Shown: positions 42,477-53,129 of the stretch, in pieces
Position numbering within the stretch: the stretch's first letter is position 1
Layout of the letters: every line of letters begins with the position of its first letter
Assembly: GCA_046346665.1 (NCBI GenBank)
Contig: JAXMHQ010000029.1
Span: 1 to 64,000 of the forward strand
Reading direction: 5' to 3'
Length of the DNA: 64,000 bases
DNA from: JAXMHQ01 sp046346665
Lineage (GTDB): Bacteria; Verrucomicrobiota; Verrucomicrobiia; Limisphaerales; JAXMHQ01
Made by a program: the position numbers and the translations under genes
The notes under the pieces: generated by a model
Databases searched by the model: none
The model's input: only the letters and a program-made list of their open reading frames with translations
Told to the model about the DNA's origin: nothing

Positions 42477-43937
42477 ATGAGCAAGCTCCTGTTAATCGAC
42501 GACGAAAGCGACGTATTGTATTCGTTCCAGCGAATCTTCGATTCGCCGGAGATTGAACTGTTGACCGCCTCGAGCGGCGAGGAAGGGCTGAAGCTGATTC
42601 CCAAAGCGAAGCCCGACCTGGTCATCATGGACATCCGGATGGGGGGAATCACGGGGCTGGAGACACTCCGGCGGATCCGGGAGATCGATTCGCGGCTGCT
42701 GGTGATCCTGATGACGGCGTATGGGACGACGCAGACGGCGATCGAGGCGATGAAGCTGGGGGCTTACGATTACCTGCTGAAGCCGTTCGACGTTCCGAAG
42801 CTGAAGGAGATCGTGGCCAACGCGCTGAAGGCCGCGCACGACATGCGCCAGGTGGTTTCCTTCCAGCCGCTGCTGGAGTCGGACGACTACGAGCAGGGCA
42901 TCGTGGGCCGGAGCGAGCCGATGCAGCAGGTTTTCAAGATGATCGGCCAGGTGGCCGGCAGCAACGCGACGGCGTTGATCACGGGGGAAAGCGGCACCGG
43001 GAAGGAACTGGTTGCCCGGTCCATTTACCAGCACAGCGAGCGCAGCACTCAGCCGTTCCTGGCGGTCAATTGCGCGGCCATCCCGGAGCAGCTTCTCGAA
43101 AGCGAACTGTTCGGGCACGAACGCGGCGCGTTCACCGGCGCCGCCATGCAGCGCATCGGCAAGTTCGAACAATGCAACGGCGGCACGATTTTCCTGGATG
43201 AAATCGGGGACATGACCCCCGCCACCCAGACAAAAATCCTGCGCGTGCTGCAGTCCGGGACCTTCGAACGCGTCGGCGGCAACCAGCCGATCCAGGTCGA
43301 CGTGCGGGTCATCGCGGCGACGAACAAGCCGCTGGAGGAGGCCGTCGCCGCACGCCAATTCCGCGAAGACCTTTTCTACCGGCTCAACGTCGTCCGCATT
43401 CACATCCCGCCCCTGCGCGAACGCCGCGAGGACGTGCGGCTGCTCGTGAATTATTTCCTCAAGAAATTCGCGCACGAACAAAAGACGCATCCGAAGTCCG
43501 TGTCCCCGGGCGTGATCAAGGCGCTCGAGAATTACCATTGGCCCGGCAACGTCCGCGAACTTGAAAACATCGTCCGCCGCGCCCTGGTCGTCGCCAAGGG
43601 CAGCGCCATCCTCCCCGGCGATCTCCCCCCGGAAATCCTCAACCAGGGATCCGGCCGCGGCGACGGAGCGGCGGCCGCGGCGCCCGTGTCGGCGACGGGA
43701 GCGGAGAGCGCCACGGGCACCGACGTGACATCGCTGGCCCGCCGCCTGTTCCAGTGGGCGCGCAAGGAACCGAAGCTCAAGATCATTCCCGCCGTCGAAC
43801 GCGAACTGGTGATCCAGGCACTGAAGGAAACCAACGGCAACCAGGTCCAGGCCGCCCGCCTGCTCGGCATCACGCGGGCGACGCTCCGGAAACGGATCGA
43901 GAAATTCGAGATCCACCGGGAGTTGAATCTCAAATAG
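42477..43937 (+). CDS. Sigma-54-dependent response regulator (NtrC type)
   Basis: 486 residues. A receiver domain with Asp52 (VIMDIRMGG) is followed by an AAA+ domain with Walker A GESGTGKE (170-177), the sigma-54 contact loop GAFTGA (217-222), Walker B GGTIFLDEIGD and the second-region RLNVVRIHIPPLRERREDV. A C-terminal Fis-type helix-turn-helix (NQVQAARLLGITRATLRKRI) binds enhancer DNA. An alanine-rich linker lies at about 400-420. It starts 57 nt after the CCA-enzyme stop. No kinase is adjacent; the hybrid kinase at 30.7 kb is a possible but unsupported partner. Confidence 0.95.
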   Translation: MSKLLLIDDESDVLYSFQRIFDSPEIELLTASSGEEGLKLIPKAKPDLVIMDIRMGGITGLETLRRIREIDSRLLVILMTAYGTTQTAIEAMKLGAYDYLLKPFDVPKLKEIVANALKAAHDMRQVVSFQPLLESDDYEQGIVGRSEPMQQVFKMIGQVAGSNATALITGESGTGKELVARSIYQHSERSTQPFLAVNCAAIPEQLLESELFGHERGAFTGAAMQRIGKFEQCNGGTIFLDEIGDMTPATQTKILRVLQSGTFERVGGNQPIQVDVRVIAATNKPLEEAVAARQFREDLFYRLNVVRIHIPPLRERREDVRLLVNYFLKKFAHEQKTHPKSVSPGVIKALENYHWPGNVRELENIVRRALVVAKGSAILPGDLPPEILNQGSGRGDGAAAAAPVSATGAESATGTDVTSLARRLFQWARKEPKLKIIPAVERELVIQALKETNGNQVQAARLLGITRATLRKRIEKFEIHRELNLK

Positions 43938-44009
43938 TTGAATGGTTAAAAAGTTGAATGGTTGAACGGTTGGACTATTTAACATTTTAACCATTTAACG
44001 ATTCAACCC
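43936..44009. repeat. Family H palindrome (GTTGAATGG words)
   Basis: GTTGAATGGTTAAAAAGTTG words on the left mirror AACCATTTAACGATTCAAC on the right. AT-rich, directly 3' of the regulator stop; it could form a long hairpin at the transcript end. Confidence 0.7.
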
Positions 44010-44055
44010 GCCCCGCCAGGATTGATTTTCGGCCTGTTTCTGGTAAGTCATACGC

Positions 44056-44874
44056 GTGACCGACCCCAGCCTGCTGCTCCTGATTCCCGCGTACAACGAG
44101 GAAGACCGGATTGAACCGGTGCTCCGCGATTACGCGCGGTTCTTCCAGGAGCATTACCGGGGCGATTTCCAGCTGGTGGTGGTTCTCAACGGCTGCCGCG
44201 ACAACACCCTCGGCGTCGTGCAGCGTGTTGCGGCGGATTTCCCGTCAATCCGCTGGCTGGAATTCAAAAACCCGATCGGCAAAGGCGGCGCATTGATCGA
44301 GGGGCTGAAGCTCGCCTCGGAAACGGAACTGTGCGGCTATGTGGATGCGGACGGCGCCACCCCGCCGCGAGCATTCCTGGATCTCGTCCGGCGCATTGGC
44401 GAGCCCGATTGCGTGATCGGATCGCGCTGGCTCCCGGGCGCGGTGCTGCACCAGGAACAGACGCGGAAACGGCAGTTCGCGAGCCGCATGTTTCACCTGA
44501 TCGTGCAGTGCGCCTTCTGGATGAACATCCGCGACACCCAGTGCGGCGCCAAGGTCATGCGCAGCCGCGCAGTCGAAAAAATCCATCCCTCGCTTCGCAT
44601 CGCCGACATGGCGTTCGACATCAACCTGCTTTACTCGCTCAAGCGGGCCGGGTTCAAGGTGCTGGAAGTGCCGACGGAATGGACGGATAAGATTGGATCG
44701 AAGGTGGCGCTGGGGCGGACGTCGTTCGTAATGTTTTTGTCGGTGGTCCGGATCCGGCTGATTTACTCGTGGTTCAACCCGCTGCTCCGTCCGTTGCGTC
44801 CGCTGGAAGGCTGGTTGTATCGGAAGCTGAATGCGCCGCGGCCGCTGCCGGGAAAACCGGCGGATGAGGTGTAG
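44056..44874 (+). CDS. Family 2 glycosyltransferase (polyprenyl-phosphate sugar transferase-like)
   Basis: 272 residues. It has the DPM1/Dpg-like pattern: LLLLIPAYNEEDRI, VVLNGCRDNT, IGKGGALIEGLKLA, VDADGATPP (DxD, metal) and a cytoplasmic-face ending DTQCGAKVMR with MAFDINLLYSLKRAGFKVLEVP. A weak hydrophobic patch lies near the end but there is no clear membrane helix. It probably moves a sugar from a nucleotide donor to a lipid carrier. It starts with GTG 44056. The flippase gene beyond the family B palindrome is convergent, not co-transcribed. Confidence 0.85.
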   Translation: MTDPSLLLLIPAYNEEDRIEPVLRDYARFFQEHYRGDFQLVVVLNGCRDNTLGVVQRVAADFPSIRWLEFKNPIGKGGALIEGLKLASETELCGYVDADGATPPRAFLDLVRRIGEPDCVIGSRWLPGAVLHQEQTRKRQFASRMFHLIVQCAFWMNIRDTQCGAKVMRSRAVEKIHPSLRIADMAFDINLLYSLKRAGFKVLEVPTEWTDKIGSKVALGRTSFVMFLSVVRIRLIYSWFNPLLRPLRPLEGWLYRKLNAPRPLPGKPADEV

Positions 44875-44884
44875 GCAAGAGATT

Positions 44885-44978
44885 TAACCACGGATGGACA
44901 CGGATAAACACGGATCAAAACTCATGCCCGGCTTTCGCACCGGCCCTTATCCGTGTTCATCCGTGTCTATCCGTGGTT
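44885..44978. repeat. Family B palindrome (full copy)
   Basis: AACCACGGATGGACACGGAT plus AAACACGGATC on the left is mirrored by ATCCGTGTTC, ATCCGTGTCT and ATCCGTGGTT on the right. It lies between two convergent genes; a long hairpin here could end both transcripts. Confidence 0.8.
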
Positions 44979-44996
44979 GAAACTGAATCGTTCCGG

Positions 44997-46277
44997 CTAA
45001 GCCGTTTTGGACCGGGCCGGCGGGCCCCAGGTGAACCAGGCGCAGACGCCGACGAGGAGCGATCCAAAAATCCCGATGGTCTGAATCACGACCTTGAACG
45101 TGTCGTGGTGGAGGTAGAGCGACAAGGCGTAGCCGCCTGCGACGGCGAGCAGCCAGGGGACCACCGAGAACCGCGAGCTGGCCATGAGGCTGTTGATGAG
45201 CACGGTGGACAACGTCAGGGGCAGCATGCACCAGGCGAACCAGGGCACCAGCGGGGTGGAGATCGCCAGGAACGATTTGTCGTAAACGAGCCGCAGCGGG
45301 AGTTCGGGAAAGATGCTGCAGATCACGGCGCCGCTGCCGCCAGCCAGCAGCGTCAACAGGAGGGTCAGCTTGAGGGCGTTGGTGCCCTGCCCCAGCGCGG
45401 CCCCGCGCGCCACCTTGGGAAACATCACCGCCGTCAGCGGCGCGGTGAAATAAATCAACGCCCGCCCGATCATTCCCGCCGCGGCATAATAACCGGTCTC
45501 CTGTTTCGAGAAAAATTTCTGCACGAAAATCATGTCGGCGCTGAGCATGAACGTCCCCACGCCGAGGCCGAGCGTCAGGGGCACGACGCGGGCCAGCCAG
45601 CGCCGCCAGTTCATGGGGTCCGCCGGACCGGTCAGACAATCGCGGCTGAACCAGCCGCCGATCACGATGACGAGGGTGGATCCGAGCAGCACGGCGCTGA
45701 GCGCGCCTGCGGCGTAGGCGCCGAGCACGCCGACGAACAGGCACACGCCGAGAAACCGGGTGGCGCCTTCGCCGATGGCCGACCAGCCGCACCAGAGGAA
45801 ATTCTGGCGGCCCTGCATGACGCCGAACACCACGGGCCGCCAGAGCATGAGAAGCCCGATGCCGACGGTGATCCAGAGCGTGGCCGGATTTGAAATGCCG
45901 AACGAGTTGGTGATGCCGTTCCGGAAGAAAAGCACGGTGGCCGCCATGAGCAGCCAGACCAGGGCGGTGGCGCGCAGCACGCCGCGGAAAACGCCGGCCA
46001 ACTCTCGTTCATGCTCCGGATTCAGCGACGCCGCCGCCTGCTGCATGAACACGCCCTGCAAGCCGACCGACGGAATGCCCATCAACGCCACTGTCTGCAG
46101 CATCGTCATGAACACGCCGTACTCCTCCTTCGGCATCCGCTGCGCCACCATGTGAACGCAATACATCAATCCGCCCCCCAGCGTGGACGCGATCATCATC
46201 CAGCCGCTCTGCCGGAAAAAGGTGAGGTGATGTTCCTGGGCGGGCGCGGCGGGGGTTTTCACAGGCTCGGCAATCAC
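44997..46277 (-). CDS. Polysaccharide biosynthesis / flippase-like membrane protein
   Basis: 426 residues with about 12 hydrophobic segments, in the MOP (Wzx/MATE-like) pattern: SGWMMIASTLGGGLMY in the first helix, QQAAASLNPEHERELAGVFRG on the cytoplasmic loop, and FSKQETGYYAAAGMIGRALIYFTAPLTAVMFPKVA typical of O-antigen flippases. It probably moves lipid-linked glycans across the inner membrane. It starts with GTG 46277, 31 nt beyond the M20 gene's 3' end on the same strand. Confidence 0.82.
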   Translation of the reverse strand: MIAEPVKTPAAPAQEHHLTFFRQSGWMMIASTLGGGLMYCVHMVAQRMPKEEYGVFMTMLQTVALMGIPSVGLQGVFMQQAAASLNPEHERELAGVFRGVLRATALVWLLMAATVLFFRNGITNSFGISNPATLWITVGIGLLMLWRPVVFGVMQGRQNFLWCGWSAIGEGATRFLGVCLFVGVLGAYAAGALSAVLLGSTLVIVIGGWFSRDCLTGPADPMNWRRWLARVVPLTLGLGVGTFMLSADMIFVQKFFSKQETGYYAAAGMIGRALIYFTAPLTAVMFPKVARGAALGQGTNALKLTLLLTLLAGGSGAVICSIFPELPLRLVYDKSFLAISTPLVPWFAWCMLPLTLSTVLINSLMASSRFSVVPWLLAVAGGYALSLYLHHDTFKVVIQTIGIFGSLLVGVCAWFTWGPPARSKTA

Positions 46278-46307
46278 GGGTGTTGGACCGGTTTCAAGGG
46301 TTGTCGT

Positions 46308-47435
46308 TCAAGCCAGGGATCCGAGAAACCGCCGCAACAGGCGGCTGCCCCGCTCCAGCGACTCGAGGGAAATCCACTCGTCCGCCGTGTGCGCCTGGGC
46401 GATGTCGCCCGGGCCGAACACAACGCTCGGAATGCCCCCGGCAGACAGCACGGCGGCATCGCAGAAGAAATTCACCCCCAGCGGCTTGCGCTGTCCGAGC
46501 GATCCCAGAAACTCCCGCACCAGCGGCAACTCCGCGTCGGTCTCCATCGGCAGACACGGCGCCAGCTTGGTCGACGTGAAGGTCACGGACAACTTTCGGG
46601 TCGACAGGAACCGCTCGATTTCACGACGCACACCGGGCTCGGTTTCACCGGGCAGGGTGCGGCGGTCGATAACGATGGCGCAGCGGTCGGGCACGATGTT
46701 GGGCTGGGTGCCGCCGTGGATGGCGCCCACGCTCACGGTGGCCGGGCCGAGGAGCGGGTGGCGCCGGCGGCGCAACCGGGCGGCGTAACCGGTCTCAAGC
46801 GCGTCCACCACCCGGGCCATGGAGTGGACGGCATTGATGCCTAATTCCGGTTGGGCTCCGTGCGCGGATTTGCCGCGCGTCTCGAGCTGCAGCCAGAGGC
46901 TGCCCTTGTGCGCCGTCACGGCGGCGAGCCGCGTGGGCTCCCCGACAATCGCCAGCTGCGCGCGAAATCCGCCCGCCACCAGCGCCCGCGATCCGGCCTG
47001 CGCGTTTTCCTCGTCCACCAACCCCGCAAAAACAATCTCCGTCGACCGCGGCCGCGCGCCCGAACGGGCCAGCTCGATCATCGCGGTCAGCATCGCCGCC
47101 ACGGAACCCTTCGTGTCGCACGCGCCGCGTCCATGCAACCGCCCGGCGCGCCGCACCGGGACGAGCTGGCCGTCGCCAGCCGGAACGGTGTCCAGGTGCG
47201 GGGCCAGCAGCACACGGCGGCGCACCATTGAGGTCGGGGATAACCGGGCGATAAAGTTGGGGCGCCCCGGCAGGACCGGCTGAAGCTGCACATCGAGGCC
47301 GGCGCGGGCCGCGGTTGCAGCCAGAAATTCGGCGACGCGCTGCTCGCCCGCGCGGGGGTCGTCCGCGGGCAGAAAGGCGGGATTCACGCTCGGCAAAGCG
47401 ATCAATTCCCGCAGCAATTTTTCGGTTCCGGTCAC
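46308..47435 (-). CDS. M20 family metallopeptidase/deacetylase (ArgE/DapE-like)
   Basis: 375 residues. All di-zinc ligands of the M20 family are visible: APHLDTVP (His, Asp), GACDTKGSVAAML (bridging Asp), LVDEENAQAGS (Glu-Glu), IVGEPT (Glu/Asp position) and AHTADEW (His near the end). The lid domain lies between GKSAHGAQPELGINA and VRREIERFL. It may be acetylornithine deacetylase, succinyl-diaminopimelate desuccinylase or a peptidase; ArgE seems the best guess. The start is taken as GTG 47435 (TGTEKLLRELIALPSVNP); the frame runs on upstream through a family G palindrome without similarity. Confidence 0.85.
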   Translation of the reverse strand: MTGTEKLLRELIALPSVNPAFLPADDPRAGEQRVAEFLAATAARAGLDVQLQPVLPGRPNFIARLSPTSMVRRRVLLAPHLDTVPAGDGQLVPVRRAGRLHGRGACDTKGSVAAMLTAMIELARSGARPRSTEIVFAGLVDEENAQAGSRALVAGGFRAQLAIVGEPTRLAAVTAHKGSLWLQLETRGKSAHGAQPELGINAVHSMARVVDALETGYAARLRRRRHPLLGPATVSVGAIHGGTQPNIVPDRCAIVIDRRTLPGETEPGVRREIERFLSTRKLSVTFTSTKLAPCLPMETDAELPLVREFLGSLGQRKPLGVNFFCDAAVLSAGGIPSVVFGPGDIAQAHTADEWISLESLERGSRLLRRFLGSLA

Positions 47436-47507
47436 AGCGACGCCAAATGGGCCAGGAAGCTTAAAAGGCACCCCGATGGGTGTCGAGCGCCAAGGGCACG
47501 CAAAACA

Positions 47508-47599
47508 GGGTCGAGGGTCGAGAGTCGAGAGTCGAGTGCCCGAAGGGGGCGATTGCGCGAATCTCCTGGCTCTCGACCTTCGACGCTCGACCCTCGACT
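47508..47599. repeat. Family G palindrome (GTCGAG words)
   Basis: The left arm (47508-47536) has GGTCGAGGGTCGAGAGTCGA words; the right arm (47570-47598) is the mirror, TCTCGACCTTCGACGCTCGA and onward. The right arm in reverse complement is identical over 29 nt to bases inside the GH95 gene. It lies between two divergent genes. Confidence 0.85.
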
Positions 47600-47621
47600 G
47601 CCTTTCCGCCAAAGTGGGGGC

Positions 47622-47996
47622 GTGAAGAAGAGCATTGCGATCATTGGGGCGTCCAACGACCGGGCCAAGTTCGGCAACAAAGCCGTGCGCGCCTACCTGC
47701 GGCAGGGTTACGAGGTTTTTCCCGTGAACCCGAAGGAAACCCAAATCGAGGGACTGACGGCGTTTCCCGGAATCCGCGACGTTCCAAGGCGGCCGGACCT
47801 GGTGAGCGTTTATCTTCCGCCGCCGGTGTTGTTGAAGGTGCTGCCCGACATTGCGGCGCGAGGCTGCGATGAATTGTGGTTGAACCCGGGAACGGAGTCC
47901 GACGCGGTGCTGGCCGAGGCACAGCGGCTCGGGCTGAACGTGATCCAGGCGTGCAGCATTGTTGCGATCGGCACGTCGCCCAGCGAGATGGATTAG
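47622..47996 (+). CDS. CoA-binding domain protein (YccU-like)
   Basis: 124 residues, one Rossmann fold: IAIIGASNDRAKFGNKAVRAYL at the nucleotide site (split over the first strand and helix), YEVFPVNPKETQIEGL, LVSVYLPPPVL and LWLNPGTESDAVLAEA with the final VIQACSIVAIG. It matches CoA-binding_2 proteins, whose role is undefined. It starts with GTG 47622. The promoter would have to lie in the short space shared with the family G palindrome. Confidence 0.85.
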   Translation: MKKSIAIIGASNDRAKFGNKAVRAYLRQGYEVFPVNPKETQIEGLTAFPGIRDVPRRPDLVSVYLPPPVLLKVLPDIAARGCDELWLNPGTESDAVLAEAQRLGLNVIQACSIVAIGTSPSEMD

Positions 47997-48013
47997 CCGG
48001 AACGATTCCGTTT

Positions 48014-48050
48014 AAACCACGGATGAAACGGATTCACACGGATACAGAAT
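48014..48050. repeat. Family B word repeat
   Basis: ACCACGGATGAAACGGATTC then ACACGGATAC, one arm only, 3' of the CoA-binding gene. Confidence 0.65.
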
Positions 48051-48304
48051 GGTGAAAGCCAGTTTCCGGGGGTGCTTTCAATTCACCGTTTGGTCTGCGT
48101 TTGATTCTCCCAGTGCGGCGGCAGAGGGCATGCCAGGCGCCGTGCCGCTTTCCGCCCGCTGATACGCGGGCGGGGACGCCGCAGCGCGGCGTCCCTACCT
48201 CTGCATTCCACGATCGCGCGCCGCTTTCCACATTCGATGCGTCGGCCCTGGAAGGATCCTCCTCCCCGATTGCGCGCGGGGTTGAGCAGGGGTATGTTCG
48301 GCTT
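48051..48304. other. Intergenic region with two tandem GC hairpins
   Basis: No gene was seen. CCGCCCGC/GCGGGCGG with a 6-nt loop (48152-48173) abuts a perfect 10-bp stem GGGACGCCGC/GCGGCGTCCC (48173-48195). The remainder probably holds the promoter of the small gene at 48318. Confidence 0.5.
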
Positions 48305-48312
48305 GGAAGGAG
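48305..48312 (+). promoter_or_regulatory. Strong ribosome binding site
   Basis: GGAAGGAG five bases before ATG 48318. Few genes in this window have such a clear Shine-Dalgarno sequence; it fixes the start of the small gene. Confidence 0.75.
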
Positions 48313-48317
48313 TATTT

Positions 48318-48503
48318 ATGAAACAGGACACCGAACAACAGGCGCCGCAGCCGAAGCCGTTCACTCCCGGCCTGAGCAAGGCCGCCGTCCGGCAACATGC
48401 GTTTGAGCTGTTCCAGGACAAATTGCCGGACCGCCCGCTGACACTCGAAGACTGGGTCTACGCCGAGAAGGATCTCGTCAAACAGTTGGAGGAAGAACAG
48501 TAG
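48318..48503 (+). CDS. Small protein, DUF2934-like
   Basis: 61 residues. The C-terminal AVRQHAFELFQDKLPDRPL and EDWVYAEKDLVKQLEEE resemble DUF2934 (R-x-x-A-[FY]-E-L, then W-x-x-AE). The N-terminus is Gln/Pro-rich and probably unfolded. A strong ribosome site precedes it. The function is unknown. Confidence 0.7.
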   Translation: MKQDTEQQAPQPKPFTPGLSKAAVRQHAFELFQDKLPDRPLTLEDWVYAEKDLVKQLEEEQ

Positions 48504-48507
48504 AAAT

Positions 48508-48525
48508 CGGTCGAGCGTCGAGGGC
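48508..48525. repeat. Family G fragment
   Basis: CGGTCGAGCGTCGAGGGC, immediately before family A copy A6 and after the small gene. Confidence 0.55.
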
Positions 48526-48528
48526 CTG

Positions 48529-48691
48529 GGTGGGGCGAGACTCCGTCGAGCCCTCGAAGACTGGATTAATGGATCAGTGGATTTCAGGATAAAAGGGAAG
48601 ACTGTCGCGCGGGGCAATCCAACAATCCAAGTATCCATTTATCCAACAATCCTCACGGTCCAGCCAGGGCTCGACGGAGTCGCGCCCCACC
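48529..48691. repeat. Family A foldback element, copy A6
   Basis: Left end GGGGCGAGACTCCGTCGAG, right end AGGGCTCGACGGAGTCGCGC. The interior has TGGATTAATGGATCAGTGG words and their mirror with a CTGTCGCGCGGGG centre. It lies between convergent genes, 6 nt from the sdhB stop. Confidence 0.9.
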
Positions 48692-48697
48692 TTGGTA

Positions 48698-49444
<747 letters not shown>

Positions 49445-49471
49445 TGGCTATCGGCTATTGGCTATTGGCTA
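49445..49471. repeat. Family K word repeat (GGCTATTGGCTAT)
   Basis: Three GGCTAT(C/T)GGCTATTGG words fill the sdhA-sdhB gap and replace the place where the sdhB ribosome site should be. Confidence 0.65.
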
Positions 49472-49482
49472 TACACGAAGTG

Positions 49483-51399
<1,917 letters not shown>

Positions 51400-51426
51400 G
51401 GACAGAAATCCGGGAGTGTCGCCGGG

Positions 51427-51450
51427 TGTTGCAGGTTGCAGGTTGCAGGT
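51427..51450. repeat. Family F word repeat
   Basis: GTTGCAGGTTGCAGGTTGCA words, the reverse complement of the words after kduI. Confidence 0.65.
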
Positions 51451-51459
51451 GCTTCGCGC

Positions 51460-51494
51460 GGGACTCCGCACTCCGCATTCCGAATTCCGCACTC
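51460..51494. repeat. Family E word repeat at the sdhC stop
   Basis: GGACTCCGCACTCCGCATTC and CGAATTCCGCACTC. On the coding strand the words begin within the TGA stop of sdhC. Confidence 0.7.
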
Positions 51495-52206
51495 ACTTGA
51501 GCGCCTCCTTTCCAAAGCCCAAAAGGATCGCCGTCGGAATCGAGGCATACCCCAGGAAAATAAGGCCGGCAACGAGGCCCGCGGCAAATTCCACCGTCCG
51601 CCGGTAAGCCGGCAGCGTCAGGCCGAGGGACTGCACCATCGCGCTGATCCCGTGGCTCAGGTGCAGGCAGAGCAACCCCATCGCCAGGATGTAAAAACCG
51701 GAAACCCACGGATTCGAAAAGCCCACCACCAGCATTCTGAAAATGTCGTGGCGCCCTTCGGAATCGAAAAATTCCGGGCGCGACATGAAATCCTTCCCGG
51801 TCCCGTTGATGGCGGAGATCACCAGCGTGTAATGCATCAGGTGATAGACGATGAAAGCCAGGACAATGACGCCGCTCCACATCATGGTGCGCGAGGCGTA
51901 GCTGGCGCCGGCGGGCTGGTAGTCGCCGTAGGGCACCGGGCGCGCGGAGCGGTTTTCGAGAGAGAGCCGGATGGCGGACCAGATGTGCAGGCCGACCATC
52001 AGCAGCAGCACCAGCCGCGCGGGCCAGATCACCTCGAGGTTGGATTGGAGGAAGTGGCCGTAGCGATTGATCGATTCCGGCCCGAGGAAGACCTGCAGGT
52101 TCCCGACCAGATGCCCCACGACAAACAGGAACAGTACGCAGCCGGAAATCGCCATCACGTACTTTTTGCCGAGTGACGACCCAAAGATGTGTCCGATTAG
52201 TTTCAT
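51493..52206 (-). CDS. sdhC: Succinate dehydrogenase cytochrome b558 subunit
   Basis: 237 residues with five membrane helices, the single-subunit b558 type used with menaquinone. Likely haem His residues lie in VVGHLVGNLQVF, VGLHIWSAIRL, IVYHLMHYTLV and LCLHLSHGISAM. YVMAISGCVLFLFV begins helix 1. It anchors SdhAB and passes electrons to the quinone pool. ATG 52206 (MKLIGHIFGSSLGKK) is the start; the longer frame has no membrane pattern. First gene of the minus-strand sdhCAB set. Confidence 0.95.
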   Translation of the reverse strand: MKLIGHIFGSSLGKKYVMAISGCVLFLFVVGHLVGNLQVFLGPESINRYGHFLQSNLEVIWPARLVLLLMVGLHIWSAIRLSLENRSARPVPYGDYQPAGASYASRTMMWSGVIVLAFIVYHLMHYTLVISAINGTGKDFMSRPEFFDSEGRHDIFRMLVVGFSNPWVSGFYILAMGLLCLHLSHGISAMVQSLGLTLPAYRRTVEFAAGLVAGLIFLGYASIPTAILLGFGKEALK

Positions 52207-52307
52207 GAAACCTGCTTTGCGAGTGGCGCAATCTAATGAGGAATGCTCAACGCCGTCAACGGGCCGAACACAAGTATTAGGCCGCCCGACAAACCGCGTT
52301 ACGGACA

Positions 52308-53129
52308 CTAATCCGTTTTTGCACTGGTGTTAGCAATAAATGTAATGATGTCGGCGAGCGAATTCAGTTCGGCTTCTGGACCTGGGGCGGCCGCAGATTT
52401 CGCAGATTGCACAGATTCTGAAAGACCGTTTCCTGACGACAGACCATATTCGCCAAGGCCTGGTCGTTCAGGTTCGTCTGTGGAATCTGTGTGATCTGCA
52501 GATGTTTTCCCTGCCCTGCGCGCGATGCGCCATGCCTGGAACCCGGCCGCCCGCGCGCCGGCCAGGTCGAATTCCGGGTGATCCCCGACGTGCAACAGGG
52601 CGCCCGGCTCCAGCCCGAACGCGGCCGCCGCGCGCTTGAAGATCGCTTCCGCCGGTTTGCGGCATCCGGCCTCGCAGGAAATCATCACCACTTCGAACCG
52701 GCGCAGCAAACCGAACCGGTCCAGCAATTCGCGCAACCGCTCGTCCCAATTCGAAACAATCCCAAGTCTCACCCCGCCCGCCTCGAGTGCGTCGAGTGTC
52801 GGAAGCACGTCGTCGTAGAGGTGCCAGGAAGCCGGATCCGCAAACCGGTCATAGAGTTCACTGAAAAACTTCTCCTCCAACGGGCCGCGGTTGAAACACT
52901 CTTCAACAATGCCGCACCAGCCGGCGCGGGTGTAATCAAACTCCGGCCGCCGGCGCCAGGCGGCCTTGAATCGCTCATTCAAAACTTCCGGCGCGGCCTG
53001 GATCCCATGCCGCCGCGCCACCTCGGCATAAATGTGGCCCACGGACGGACGGGGTTCGATCAGGGTGCCCCCGACGTCGAAGGTCACGGCCTGGATTGGG
53101 GAGCGGCGGTCAGCGGGGGCGGGAGGCAT
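52308..53129 (-). CDS. HAD-superfamily hydrolase with an in-frame palindromic insertion
   Basis: 273 residues. Motif I FDVGGTLIEP (nucleophile Asp), motif II VSNWDERL (Ser/Thr position), motif III GCRKPAEAIF (Lys) and motif IV VGDHPEFDLAGARAAG are in order, of the HDHD3 / subclass IA type. Residues about 206-250 do not belong to the fold: they are encoded by a palindromic repeat (52392-52420 with 52475-52503) of CAGATT/AATCTG words, and read GKTSADHTDSTDE and LSESVQSAKSAAA. The domain end SLADIITFI continues in frame after it. It overlaps the VanZ-like gene by 20 nt. ATG 53129 was chosen at MPPAPADRRSPIQAVTF. The substrate is unknown. Confidence 0.85.
   Translation of the reverse strand: MPPAPADRRSPIQAVTFDVGGTLIEPRPSVGHIYAEVARRHGIQAAPEVLNERFKAAWRRRPEFDYTRAGWCGIVEECFNRGPLEEKFFSELYDRFADPASWHLYDDVLPTLDALEAGGVRLGIVSNWDERLRELLDRFGLLRRFEVVMISCEAGCRKPAEAIFKRAAAAFGLEPGALLHVGDHPEFDLAGARAAGFQAWRIARRAGKTSADHTDSTDEPERPGLGEYGLSSGNGLSESVQSAKSAAAPGPEAELNSLADIITFIANTSAKTD
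52392..52503. repeat. Family M palindrome (CAGATT words) inside the HAD gene
   Basis: The left arm CGCAGATTTCGCAGATTGC plus ACAGATTCTG is mirrored by GTCTGTGGAATCTGTGTGAT and CTGCAGAT on the right, across about 55 bases. The whole insert keeps the reading frame. Confidence 0.8.

Noticed and set aside
30712..43937. Two-component pair formed by the hybrid kinase and the NtrC-type regulator
   Set aside because: They are about 10 kb apart on opposite strands, and the kinase has its own receiver. Nothing in the sequence links them.
46308..47744. M20 gene starting at 47744
   Set aside because: The extra 103 codons cross the family G palindrome and the divergent CoA-binding gene and have no M20 similarity.
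47997..48317. tRNA or riboswitch in the larger gaps (also 21672-22008, 60048-60544 and 63382-63792)
   Set aside because: I looked for a GGTTCGAATCC-like T-loop with a matching acceptor stem and for well-known riboswitch cores and saw none. The hairpins present are simple inverted repeats.
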